Source: Flavobacterium psychrophilum
GTDB taxonomy: Bacteria; Bacteroidota; Bacteroidia; Flavobacteriales; Flavobacteriaceae
DNA length: 5,473 nt
Reading direction: 5' to 3'
Assembly: GCA_945905915.1 (NCBI GenBank)
Contig: CAMDQL010000097.1
Location: 1 to 5,473 of the forward strand
The position numbers and the translations under genes were made by a program. The notes under the pieces were generated by a model. That model was not told where the DNA came from, ran no database searches, and saw nothing but the letters and a program-made list of their open reading frames with translations. Below are positions 1 to 5,473 of this stretch, piece after piece. Position 1 is the stretch's first letter; each line of letters begins with the position of its first letter.

Positions 1-809
1 AAGCGTTCCGCGTAAGCAGAAATTCGCATACTCCATTGGGTCATTTTCTTACGAACTACGGGATGTCCACCACGTTCTGAAACGCCGTTTACAATTTCGT
101 CATTCGCTAAAACGGTTCCTAAAGCCGCGCACCAATTGACTTCGGTTTCAGCTAAATAGGTTAATCTATATTGTAATAAGATTTTTTGTTGTTGTTCCGA
201 TGAAAAAGCGTTCCATTCTGCTGCAGAAAACGAAGTGATGTTATCATCGCAAACAGCATGTACTTGCGTATTTCCGTTTTTCTCAAATTCCTGCATTAAG
301 GTGCAAATACTTTCCGCTTTATCGGTTGTTTTATTGTACCAAGATTCAAATAATTGAATGAAAATCCATTGGGTATACTTGTAATAGTCTGCATTTGAAG
401 TACGAACTTCTCTGCTCCAATCAAACGAAAATCCAATTTTATCCAGTTGATTTCTGTATCCTTGAATAACATTTCCTGATTTATCGACACCACCTTCAAT
501 ATTCATTCGAGTCGTATCTGCAGGATGTTGTCCTGTTTGAATCGCGTATTGTTCAGCAGGCAACCCAAATGAATCGTACCCTTGCGGATGCAATACATTA
601 AAACCTTGATGTCTTTTATAACGTGCTACAATATCTGAAGCGATATAACCTAACGGATGCCCCACGTGCAATCCAGCTCCAGAAGGATACGGAAACATAT
701 CTAATACATAGTATTTAGGTTTTTCCGATTGATTAGACGCAGCAAAAGTTTGGTTTTTTGCCCAATATTGTTGCCATTTGGCTTCGATTTTTTCGTGGAA
801 ATATTTCAT
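1..809 (-). CDS. leuS: Leucyl-tRNA synthetase, N-terminal part (runs off the left edge)
   Basis: This cytoplasmic class I enzyme charges tRNA-Leu with leucine using ATP. The frame is open from the ATG at 809-807 to the window edge, giving 269 complete codons; the rest of the protein lies outside. The N-terminus ([16 protein letters not shown]) is typical of LeuRS. The class I HIGH signature appears as HVGH at residues 48-51, within [12 protein letters not shown]. The stretch [17 protein letters not shown] (about 74-90) is the conserved LeuRS Rossmann core. [18 protein letters not shown] (225-242) and [12 protein letters not shown] (258-269) belong to the zinc/CP1 boundary and the start of the editing-domain region. 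About 60 residues (157-218) separate the conserved Trp-Tyr from [10 protein letters not shown], longer than in E. coli LeuRS; I think this insert is usual in Bacteroidota. The KMSKS loop and anticodon domain are not visible. The gene diverges from asd. Identification is firm. Confidence 0.97.
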   Translation of the reverse strand, partial: MKYFHEKIEAKWQQYWAKNQTFAASNQSEKPKYYVLDMFPYPSGAGLHVGHPLGYIASDIVARYKRHQGFNVLHPQGYDSFGLPAEQYAIQTGQHPADTTRMNIEGGVDKSGNVIQGYRNQLDKIGFSFDWSREVRTSNADYYKYTQWIFIQLFESWYNKTTDKAESICTLMQEFEKNGNTQVHAVCDDNITSFSAAEWNAFSSEQQQKILLQYRLTYLAETEVNWCAALGTVLANDEIVNGVSERGGHPVVRKKMTQWSMRISAYAER

Positions 810-822
810 TCGTTTTAAAAAA

Positions 823-896
823 GTTTCAGGTTCCAGGTTCCAGGTTCCAGGTTAAAAGTAAAAATCACTAGAAACTTGAAACCTTACACTTGAAAC
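823..896 (-). repeat. Heptamer-based imperfect inverted repeat upstream of leuS
   Basis: The plus strand has four tandem heptamers: TTTCAGG at 824-830, then TTCCAGG at 831-837, 838-844 and 845-851. A diverged, inverted set of related heptamers follows at 871-896. The arms 823-848 and 871-896 pair at 22 of 26 positions, including 3 G-T wobbles, around a 22-nt loop. Read on the minus strand, the 3' arm ends in TGAAAC and is followed at once by six Ts (817-822), eight bases before the leuS ATG. It is therefore shaped like an intrinsic terminator in the leuS direction. I recall similar GTTTCAA/GTTCCAG heptamer hairpins between genes in Flavobacterium genomes, so it may simply be a dispersed repeat. 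Confidence 0.75.
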
Positions 897-909
897 AAAA
901 ATTCGGTTG

Positions 910-917
910 CAAATTTA
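910..917 (-). promoter_or_regulatory. Candidate leuS promoter, -7 element only
   Basis: CAAATTTA on the plus strand reads TAAATTTG on the minus strand, an exact match to the Bacteroidota -7 consensus TAnnTTTG. I see no TTG -33 element at the usual 17-23 base distance, so support is partial. If it is used, transcription would start near 903-905 and the leuS leader of about 95 nt would contain the whole heptamer hairpin. A second exact match lies further upstream (CAAATATA at 976-983), also without a clear -33. Confidence 0.35.
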
Positions 918-1014
918 CGTTTTAAATCTTAAAGTTGAAAGTGATTAAATTTTAGATCATAATTCGACCTTCATTCAAATATATCAATAACTTTTGTGAA
1001 AAATAGCATTCCTG

Positions 1015-1047
1015 TTTGTAAAGTAATTTGATTATTCTCTACTTTTG
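1015..1047 (+). promoter_or_regulatory. Probable asd promoter, TTTG-N21-TACTTTTG
   Basis: TTTG at 1015-1018 and TACTTTTG at 1040-1047, 21 bases apart, fit the Bacteroidota promoter consensus (TTTG or TTG at -33, TAnnTTTG at -7). Transcription would start near 1053, leaving a leader of about 15 nt before the ATG at 1068. The leader has no Shine-Dalgarno; it ends in an A-rich run (CAGAAAAATG), as is common in this phylum. The in-frame GTG at 1047-1049 overlaps the -7 element, so it cannot be the start for a transcript from this promoter. Confidence 0.7.
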
Positions 1048-1067
1048 TGAAACTAAATCTCAGAAAA

Positions 1068-2057
1068 ATGAAAGTAGCCGTAGTTGGCGCTACCGGAATG
1101 GTAGGCGAAATAATGCTTCAGGTATTAGCAGAACGAAATTTTCCAGTAACCGAATTAATTCCAGTTGCTTCAGAAAAATCAGTTGGAAAAGAAATCGAAT
1201 GGAAAGGGAAAAGTTATAAAGTAGTGGGTTTACAAACTGCTGTAGATCTTAAACCAGAAATTGCATTGTTTTCTGCTGGTGGCGAAACCTCATTAGAATG
1301 GGCACCAAAATTTGCTGCAGCCGGAACTACCGTAATTGACAATTCTTCTGCATGGCGAATGGACGAAACTAAAAAACTGATAGTTCCAGAGATTAATGCC
1401 TCGGTTTTAACCAAAGACGATAAAATTATTGCCAATCCAAACTGTTCTACGATTCAAATGGTAATGGCTTTGGCGCCTTTGCATGCTAAATATGACATTA
1501 AACGTATTGTAGTTTCCACCTATCAATCCATTACAGGAACAGGCGTAAAAGCAGTGCAACAATTGGAAAATGAATATGCAGGAATTCAAGGTGATATGGC
1601 GTATAAATATCCTATTCACCGTAATGCTATTCCACAATGCGATAGTTTTGAAGAGAACGGTTACACTAAAGAAGAAATGAAATTAGTTCGCGAAACGCAA
1701 AAAATATTAAACGATAAAACCATTGCCGTTACAGCAACCGCTATTAGAATTCCTGTCGTTGGCGGACATAGTGAAGCCGTGAATATTGAATTTGAAAACG
1801 AATTTGATGTGAACGAAGTACGTGAAATTTTACAAAACACATCGGGCGTAACAGTTCAAGATAATTTAGACACATACACCTATCCTATGCCTATTTATGC
1901 GCAAGGAAAAGATGATGTTTTCGTAGGAAGAATCCGAAGAGATGAAAGCCAACCCAACACAATTAATATGTGGATTGTTTCCGATAACTTAAGAAAAGGA
2001 GCGGCTACGAATACGATTCAAATTGCAGAATACTTGGTTGCGAATAATCTAGTTTAG
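1068..2057 (+). CDS. asd: Aspartate-semialdehyde dehydrogenase
   Basis: This cytoplasmic enzyme reduces L-4-aspartyl phosphate to L-aspartate 4-semialdehyde with NADPH. The product is the branch point to lysine/diaminopimelate, threonine and methionine. The protein is 329 residues, a normal length for the family. It opens with the nucleotide-binding loop GATGMVG (7-13). The catalytic cysteine is C126 in NPNCSTIQ. The substrate-side glutamine is probably Q153 in TYQSITGTG. RIPVVGGHSEAVNI (227-240) carries the conserved Arg (R227) and the acid/base His (H234). All key residues are present. The ATG at 1068 is chosen because MKVAVVGATG matches the family N-terminus and because the in-frame GTG at 1047, seven codons upstream, lies inside the promoter. 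The gene appears monocistronic: it has its own promoter, a hairpin repeat begins 8 bases after its stop, and leuS diverges upstream. Confidence 0.97.
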   Translation: MKVAVVGATGMVGEIMLQVLAERNFPVTELIPVASEKSVGKEIEWKGKSYKVVGLQTAVDLKPEIALFSAGGETSLEWAPKFAAAGTTVIDNSSAWRMDETKKLIVPEINASVLTKDDKIIANPNCSTIQMVMALAPLHAKYDIKRIVVSTYQSITGTGVKAVQQLENEYAGIQGDMAYKYPIHRNAIPQCDSFEENGYTKEEMKLVRETQKILNDKTIAVTATAIRIPVVGGHSEAVNIEFENEFDVNEVREILQNTSGVTVQDNLDTYTYPMPIYAQGKDDVFVGRIRRDESQPNTINMWIVSDNLRKGAATNTIQIAEYLVANNLV

Positions 2058-2065
2058 TTTTCTAA

Positions 2066-2141
2066 TTTGTCATTTCGACGTAGGAGAAATCACATTAATT
2101 GATCACTTTATGTGATTTCTCCCTTTGGTCGAAATGACAAA
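2066..2141. repeat. Long imperfect palindrome (REP-like hairpin) just after asd
   Basis: The outer arms TTTGTCATTTCGAC (2066-2079) and GTCGAAATGACAAA (2128-2141) are perfectly complementary. So are the inner arms GGAGAAATCACA (2083-2094) and TGTGATTTCTCC (2111-2122). They are separated by an asymmetric internal loop (GTA against CTTTG) and capped by a 16-nt loop. The hairpin begins 8 bases past the asd stop, so it probably defines or protects the 3' end of the asd mRNA. There is no T-run after it, so it is not a textbook intrinsic terminator. Elements with GTCATTTCGAC and GGAGAAATC cores are, to my knowledge, abundant between genes in Flavobacteriaceae. Confidence 0.85.
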
Positions 2142-2155
2142 ATGTAATTCAGAAT

Positions 2156-2212
2156 AACCACGAACTACCGAATTAAGTCCATCAAAACTTAAAAAATCGT
2201 TAATTCGTGGTT
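2156..2212. repeat. Second imperfect inverted repeat between asd and the Cys/His-rich gene
   Basis: AACCACG (2156-2162) plus AATTAA (2171-2176) pair with TTAATT (2200-2205) plus CGTGGTT (2206-2212). This gives 13 perfect pairs interrupted only by an 8-nt bulge in the left arm, with a 23-nt loop. The bulge (AACTACCG) looks like a partial duplication of the ACCACGAA unit. CACGAATTAA-type repeats are familiar to me from flavobacterial intergenic regions. It sits 14 bases after the first hairpin and ends 8 bases before the -33 element of the next gene. Confidence 0.7.
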
Positions 2213-2219
2213 TGAATTT

Positions 2220-2247
2220 TTGCTTTACTCTAAAAGCAGTATCTTTA
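2220..2247 (+). promoter_or_regulatory. Probable promoter of the Cys/His-rich gene, TTG-N17-TATCTTTA
   Basis: TTG at 2220-2222, a 17-base spacer and TATCTTTA at 2240-2247 match the Bacteroidota consensus TTG-N17-23-TAnnTTTG with one mismatch at the last base of the -7 element. The predicted transcription start (about 2252-2255) falls on the GTG at 2253, so the mRNA would be leaderless or nearly so. It also means that the upstream TTG at 2220, which opens a longer reading frame, is a -33 element and not a start codon. Confidence 0.5.
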
Positions 2248-2252
2248 CCATT

Positions 2253-2600
2253 GTGAAAAAGAAATTATTATATATAAACATTAGCTTGATGCTTGCCGTT
2301 TTATTTGCGGTATGCTATCAATCAGTGCATGCTTTTTCGCACGAACACACTACCAAAACAGAATGTTGTGATGACGCACATCATTTGACTTTTAAATCTT
2401 CTGAAAAAACGATTACCGAAAGCGAAGATTGTCCGGTTTGTGATTTCAAATTTGCGGCTTTCCTTTTGCCAGAAGTATTCCATTTTGACTTTATTCCTTC
2501 GTTTTACGAAATTCCATACCAATTCAACAGCACTGAAACTTGTATTACTGCTGATGGAATTTCGTTTTATCTAAGAGGACCACCTGTTTTTATTTCATAA
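2253..2600 (+). CDS. Small secreted Cys/His-rich protein, putative metal-binding
   Basis: This is a 115-residue protein that I cannot assign to a named family. Residues 1-27 form a signal peptide: basic MKKK, hydrophobic core ISLMLAVLFAV, and a likely cut after VHA. The mature part begins FSHEH and is rich in metal-ligand residues: HxH at 30-32, CC at 38-39, HH at 43-44, CPVC at 60-63 and C97. It ends in a hydrophobic segment with LRGPP at 108-112. The GTG at 2253 is preferred because it gives a proper signal peptide; the in-frame TTG at 2220 lies in the promoter, and the ATG at 2289 would remove the basic N-region. The stop is 93 bases before a ZnuD-like TonB receptor on the same strand. I recall short HxH/CxxC proteins ending in RGPP next to TonB receptors in other Bacteroidota. 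A role in binding zinc or copper at the periplasm or surface is inference. Confidence 0.8.
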   Translation: MKKKLLYINISLMLAVLFAVCYQSVHAFSHEHTTKTECCDDAHHLTFKSSEKTITESEDCPVCDFKFAAFLLPEVFHFDFIPSFYEIPYQFNSTETCITADGISFYLRGPPVFIS

Positions 2601-2630
2601 CTACAATAGCTTTATTTTATGGGGCTCATA

Positions 2631-2659
2631 TTGTTTTGCATCAATCTGATGTGAAACAA
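2631..2659 (+). promoter_or_regulatory. 29-bp dyad upstream of the TonB receptor (operator or attenuator)
   Basis: TTGTTTTGCATCA (2631-2643) and TGATGTGAAACAA (2647-2659) form an inverted repeat around ATC: 11 of 13 pairs are Watson-Crick and the other 2 are G-T wobbles. It is followed by ATTTTTG, so in RNA it resembles an intrinsic terminator with a 3-nt loop. As DNA it could be an operator. A weak promoter can be drawn with TTTTG at 2634-2638, a 20-base spacer and AATTTTTG at 2659-2666, which puts the right arm inside the spacer. The receptor ATG is at 2694. I recognise no known regulator box in it. Confidence 0.5.
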
Positions 2660-2693
2660 ATTTTTGTATTATTTGTCAAATAAAAACTTAAAA

Positions 2694-4895
2694 ATGAAAC
2701 AGCAATTCAATATACTCTTGCTATTATTTTCAATAGCGGGCTTTTCTCAATTTAAAATTAGCGGATACGTAACTAATAGCAACCAGCAAAAATTATCGGG
2801 TGTTATCGTTCACGTTTTAGAAAACAATACTGAAACAACAACCGATGAAAACGGGTATTTTCAGTTGCTATCTGTACCTAAAGGAACAACTGAAGTTATT
2901 TTTCAACGAACAGGGTTTCAAACAAAAAAAGAAGTAATAAAAACCAATGGCGATGACATCGTTTTAAAGGTAATGCTTTTAGAAAAAGAGATTCATTTAG
3001 AAGAAGTAATTATTTCTACTTTATATAATAAAATACAATCGCAAAATGTAATGAAAGTAGAACATGCTTCGGTAAAAACACTGAAAGAAAACGGAGCCAC
3101 TTCATTAATTGACGGTATTGCAACCATTCCAGGAGTTTCGCAGATTTCGACAGGAAATTCCATTGGTAAGCCTGTGATTCGAGGGTTGAGCGGCAACCGT
3201 GTTTTAGTTTATTCACAAGGCGTTCGCATGGAAAATCAACAGTTTGGAGAAGAACATGGATTGGGTTTAAATGCTTCCGGAATAGAAAGCGTTGAAGTAA
3301 TTAAAGGGCCCGCTTCGTTATTATATGGTTCAGATGCTTTGGGCGGTGTAGTTTATTTTAATTCGGAAAAATATGCCCCGTATCAAGAAAAATTGGCCGA
3401 TTTTGAACAAAGCTATTTTACGAATACACAAGGAACTTCTACTACGTTTGGCGTTAAAGCCAGTCCGTCAAATTTCAAATTTTTCCTTCGAGGAAATTAC
3501 ACTTCACATGCCGATTATGAAGTTCCGAATGGAGATCGAATAATCAATACACGTTTCATTGAAAAAGATTTTAAATCGGGAATTGGCTATTCAAATTCAA
3601 AAATTTCTACCGATTTTAGATACAATTACAACAACTTAAATTTAGGTTTGCCCGAAGAAGATATAGAAAATTCAGGTTTTCGAAATCCGCTTTTTCCAAA
3701 ACAAAAAGTAGCTAATCATTTGTTGAGTTTGAACCAAAAAGTATATTTTAAAAATTCGAAAATTGAAGCCGATTTTGGCTATTCGTTAAACGACCGAAAA
3801 GAATTGGAAGCCGCTAATGAAATTGCGTTATCCATGAAATTAAAAACGGCAAGTTATACTATAAAATATTTTTTACCAAAAATGAATCGTTGGGAAACCA
3901 TCATTGGAATTCAAGGAATGGATCAAACCAACACCAACTTTGGTGAAGAATTACTTATTCCTGATGCAAAAGTTGCCGATTTTGGCGCATTTGCAACCAC
4001 AAATTACAGTTGGAATTCCAATGTTTTACAAGCCGGAATTCGTTATGATAATAGAAAAATAAACACCTCAACTCACGGAACTGAAGGCGAAGAAGGTTAT
4101 TTTGAAGCCATCAACAAACAATTCAATAGTTTTAATGCCTCATTAGGATACAAAACCAGTCTTTCCAATTCACTTTCAACAAGAATTAATATTGCTTCTG
4201 GATTTAGAGCCCCTAATTTATCAGAACTAACTTCAAATGGAGTGCATGAAGGAAGTAATCGTTATGAAATAGGCACTAACGAATTAAAAAAAGAGCAAAA
4301 CGTTCAAGTAGATGTTAACTTAGAGTACAAAAGTGAGCATTTTGAAGTTTTTGCAAACGGATTCTATAATCATATTGATGGTTACATTTTTATTACTCCA
4401 ACCGGTAACCAAATTGATGGTAATGACGTTTATATTTACACACAAAATAATGCGCAGTTGTATGGAAGTGAAATAGGAATTCACTTTCACCCGCATCCTT
4501 ATGATTGGTTACATTTTACTAGTAGTTTTGAAAATGTAATTGGGACGCAAGGCAGTGCTAATTTGCCGTTAATTCCTGCCTACCAATGGAAAAACAACAT
4601 AAGAGTAGAACTGGATTCTAATAAATGGATTAAAAACAATTATGTTTCGTGTTTTTTAAATTACACCTTTAAACAAGATAAATTAAGCAAATTTGAAACA
4701 CCAACTCCCGATTATCTATTAGTTAATTTATCACTTGGCGGAACGATCACCATTGGTAAAAAAGAGGTACAGTTAAATCTTGCTGGAACAAATCTTTTGA
4801 ACAAAACATATGTCAATCATTTATCGCGGTTAAAAGCAGACGGTATTAATAATATGGGTAGAAATATTATGTTGCGTTTAAATTTTGATTTATAA
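2694..4895 (+). CDS. TonB-dependent outer-membrane receptor, ZnuD-like (putative zinc/metal importer)
   Basis: This outer-membrane beta-barrel would import a ligand using TonB-ExbBD energy. It has 733 residues. A signal peptide covers 1-19 (hydrophobic ILLLLFSIAGFSQ). A carboxypeptidase-regulatory-like domain follows at about 20-98 (ISGYVTNSNQQKLSGVIVHV, then DENGYFQL). LEEVIIST at 102-109 may be the TonB box. The plug is about 110-225, with GKPVIRGLSGNRV (158-170), EEH (186-188) and VEVIKGPASLLYGSDALGGVV (200-220). The barrel fills the rest, ending NIMLRLNFDL. ZnuD-like features are GFRAPNLSELTSNGVHEG (503-520), YTQNNAQLYGSEIGI (582-596), LPLIPAYQW (624-632) and NKTYVNHLSRLK (703-714). HFHPHP at 597-602 is a possible metal site. 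The ATG at 2694 gives the signal peptide; the in-frame TTG at 2664 only adds upstream residues. The receptor class is certain. Zinc as the ligand is a family-based guess; copper or another metal complex is possible. Confidence 0.9.
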   Translation: MKQQFNILLLLFSIAGFSQFKISGYVTNSNQQKLSGVIVHVLENNTETTTDENGYFQLLSVPKGTTEVIFQRTGFQTKKEVIKTNGDDIVLKVMLLEKEIHLEEVIISTLYNKIQSQNVMKVEHASVKTLKENGATSLIDGIATIPGVSQISTGNSIGKPVIRGLSGNRVLVYSQGVRMENQQFGEEHGLGLNASGIESVEVIKGPASLLYGSDALGGVVYFNSEKYAPYQEKLADFEQSYFTNTQGTSTTFGVKASPSNFKFFLRGNYTSHADYEVPNGDRIINTRFIEKDFKSGIGYSNSKISTDFRYNYNNLNLGLPEEDIENSGFRNPLFPKQKVANHLLSLNQKVYFKNSKIEADFGYSLNDRKELEAANEIALSMKLKTASYTIKYFLPKMNRWETIIGIQGMDQTNTNFGEELLIPDAKVADFGAFATTNYSWNSNVLQAGIRYDNRKINTSTHGTEGEEGYFEAINKQFNSFNASLGYKTSLSNSLSTRINIASGFRAPNLSELTSNGVHEGSNRYEIGTNELKKEQNVQVDVNLEYKSEHFEVFANGFYNHIDGYIFITPTGNQIDGNDVYIYTQNNAQLYGSEIGIHFHPHPYDWLHFTSSFENVIGTQGSANLPLIPAYQWKNNIRVELDSNKWIKNNYVSCFLNYTFKQDKLSKFETPTPDYLLVNLSLGGTITIGKKEVQLNLAGTNLLNKTYVNHLSRLKADGINNMGRNIMLRLNFDL

Positions 4896-4912
4896 TTAAC
4901 ATTTTCATTCCG

Positions 4913-4922
4913 TTCAATTGAA
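4913..4922. promoter_or_regulatory. 10-bp perfect palindrome beside the peptidase promoter
   Basis: TTCAATTGAA is perfectly self-complementary and abuts the -7 element at 4923. Its position would suit an operator, but a 10-bp palindrome in A+T-rich DNA can easily arise by chance, and the symmetry does not extend further. Confidence 0.2.
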
Positions 4923-4930
4923 TATCTTTG
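4923..4930 (+). promoter_or_regulatory. Probable peptidase promoter, -7 element TATCTTTG
   Basis: TATCTTTG is an exact match to the Bacteroidota -7 consensus TAnnTTTG and lies 22 bases before the ATG at 4953. The -33 region is weak: only TTTTC at 4902-4906, 16 bases upstream. Transcription would start near 4936, giving a leader of about 17 nt without a Shine-Dalgarno. It suggests that the peptidase is transcribed separately from the receptor, whose stop is 57 bases before the ATG. Confidence 0.6.
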
Positions 4931-4952
4931 TTACTCAATCAATATCCTTTTT

Positions 4953-5473
4953 ATGAAAAAAACAATAACAATAACCGCTATTGTTTGTACACTTGTTATG
5001 AACGCACAAACAAAAATTACTTATCCTGAAACTAAAAAAATCGACCACGTTGACACCTATTTTGGTGAAAATATTAACGACCCGTACCATTGGCTAGAAG
5101 ACGACCGAAGTGCCGAAACTGGAACTTGGGTAAAGAGGCAAAACGATGTAACTTACCGCTATTTATCTGCTATCCCCTTGAGAGATCAACTCAAATCTAG
5201 AATGGAAAAATTGTGGAATTATGAAAAAATTTCGGCTCCATTTAAGGAAGGTGATTATACCTATTATTATAAAAATAACGGCCTACAAAATCAATCCGTA
5301 CTCTTTCGAAAAGATAAGAGTGGGAAAGAAGAGCTGTTTTTGGACCCCAATACTTTTTCAAAGGATGGAACCTCATCCTTAGGCGGAATCAGCTTTAGTA
5401 AAGATGGAAGTTTGGTGGCCTATGAAATTTCAGAAGGAGGTAGTGATTGGAGAAAAGTTATTGTACTGGATAC
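4953..5473 (+). CDS. Prolyl oligopeptidase (S9A), N-terminal part (runs off the right edge)
   Basis: This serine peptidase cleaves short peptides after proline. Only the first 173 codons and two bases of the next are present, against about 700 residues for the family. Residues 1-19 form a signal peptide (MKKTITITAIVCTLVMNAQ), so the enzyme is expected in the periplasm or outside the cell. The mature start ITYPETKKIDHVDTYFGENINDPYHWLEDDRSAETGTWVKRQN (22-64) is the S9A N-terminal signature, with the DPYxWLED motif at 43-50. The following sequence, including FSKDGSLVAYEISEGGSDW (148-166), fits the first blade of the beta-propeller. The catalytic Ser-Asp-His triad lies beyond the window, so activity cannot be judged. 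The gene has its own promoter 22 bases upstream. Recycling of peptides for nutrition is the usual role in this phylum, but nothing here shows the substrate. Confidence 0.93.
   Translation, partial: MKKTITITAIVCTLVMNAQTKITYPETKKIDHVDTYFGENINDPYHWLEDDRSAETGTWVKRQNDVTYRYLSAIPLRDQLKSRMEKLWNYEKISAPFKEGDYTYYYKNNGLQNQSVLFRKDKSGKEELFLDPNTFSKDGTSSLGGISFSKDGSLVAYEISEGGSDWRKVIVLD

Noticed and set aside
829..849. Three TGGAACC copies on the leuS strand, resembling the core of the T-box antiterminator (TGGNACC) in a synthetase leader.
   Set aside because: They are phases of the tandem heptamer. The rest of the T-box motif and a specifier stem are not seen. The variable base does not fit the usual discriminator of tRNA-Leu, and T-boxes are not typical of this phylum.
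823..896. Tandem repeats considered as a CRISPR array or phase-variation tract.
   Set aside because: The units are 7 bp with no spacers, and they lie outside any coding frame.
1047..1067. Upstream in-frame GTG as the asd start, adding seven residues.
   Set aside because: It overlaps the last base of the -7 element, and the added residues are not part of the family N-terminus.
1214..1637. Minus-strand open frames inside asd.
   Set aside because: They are antisense shadows of a well-supported gene, with no recognisable domains and no promoter.
2313..2315. C21 of the small protein as a lipoprotein cysteine (LFAVC).
   Set aside because: Val at -1 and Phe at -3 fit the lipobox poorly, and a signal peptidase I site (VHA) follows six residues later.
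2619..2654. Short ORF (MGLILFCINLM) ending inside the dyad, a possible leader peptide.
   Set aside because: It has only 11 codons, no ribosome-binding signal and no codon run pointing to a regulated amino acid; chance is the simplest explanation.
2664..2693. In-frame TTG as the receptor start.
   Set aside because: It places a polar stretch (MYYLSNKNLK) before a complete signal peptide that already begins at the ATG at 2694.
2993..3216. Two overlapping minus-strand open frames inside the receptor gene.
   Set aside because: They lie within the conserved plug-domain coding sequence; neither shows a family motif or signal peptide.

Overview
The window looks like chromosomal DNA from a member of the Bacteroidota, most likely the family Flavobacteriaceae (Flavobacterium-like). 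The evidence is low G+C, promoters of the TTG/TAnnTTTG type instead of the sigma70 type, A-rich leaders without a clear Shine-Dalgarno, a TonB-dependent receptor with an N-terminal carboxypeptidase-regulatory-like domain, and intergenic imperfect hairpins of the kind I associate with flavobacterial genomes. The genus is inferred from style, not from a marker gene.

Layout: 1-809 (minus) is the first 269 codons of leucyl-tRNA synthetase (leuS), running off the left edge. 810-1067 is a divergent intergenic region. It holds a heptamer-based hairpin with a T-run just before leuS and a good promoter for the next gene. 1068-2057 (plus) is a complete aspartate-semialdehyde dehydrogenase (asd). 2058-2252 holds two consecutive imperfect inverted repeats and a promoter. 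2253-2600 (plus) encodes a small secreted Cys/His-rich protein of unknown family. 2601-2693 holds a 29-bp dyad. 2694-4895 (plus) is a complete TonB-dependent outer-membrane receptor resembling the ZnuD-like (zinc/metal) group. 4953 to the right edge (plus) is the first 173 codons of a secreted prolyl oligopeptidase (S9A).

leuS and asd are unrelated housekeeping genes that diverge from a shared spacer. The small Cys/His-rich protein and the TonB receptor are the accessory part of the window. They lie 93 bp apart on the same strand and plausibly form a metal-handling pair, with a periplasmic or surface metal-binding protein beside an outer-membrane importer. The dyad between them is the best candidate for a control site or attenuator. 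The peptidase has its own promoter and appears to be a separate unit.

I see no rRNA, tRNA, CRISPR array, transposase or phage gene. The most original observations are the secreted Cys/His-rich protein/receptor pair, the dyad in front of the receptor, and the terminator-shaped hairpin in the probable leuS leader.
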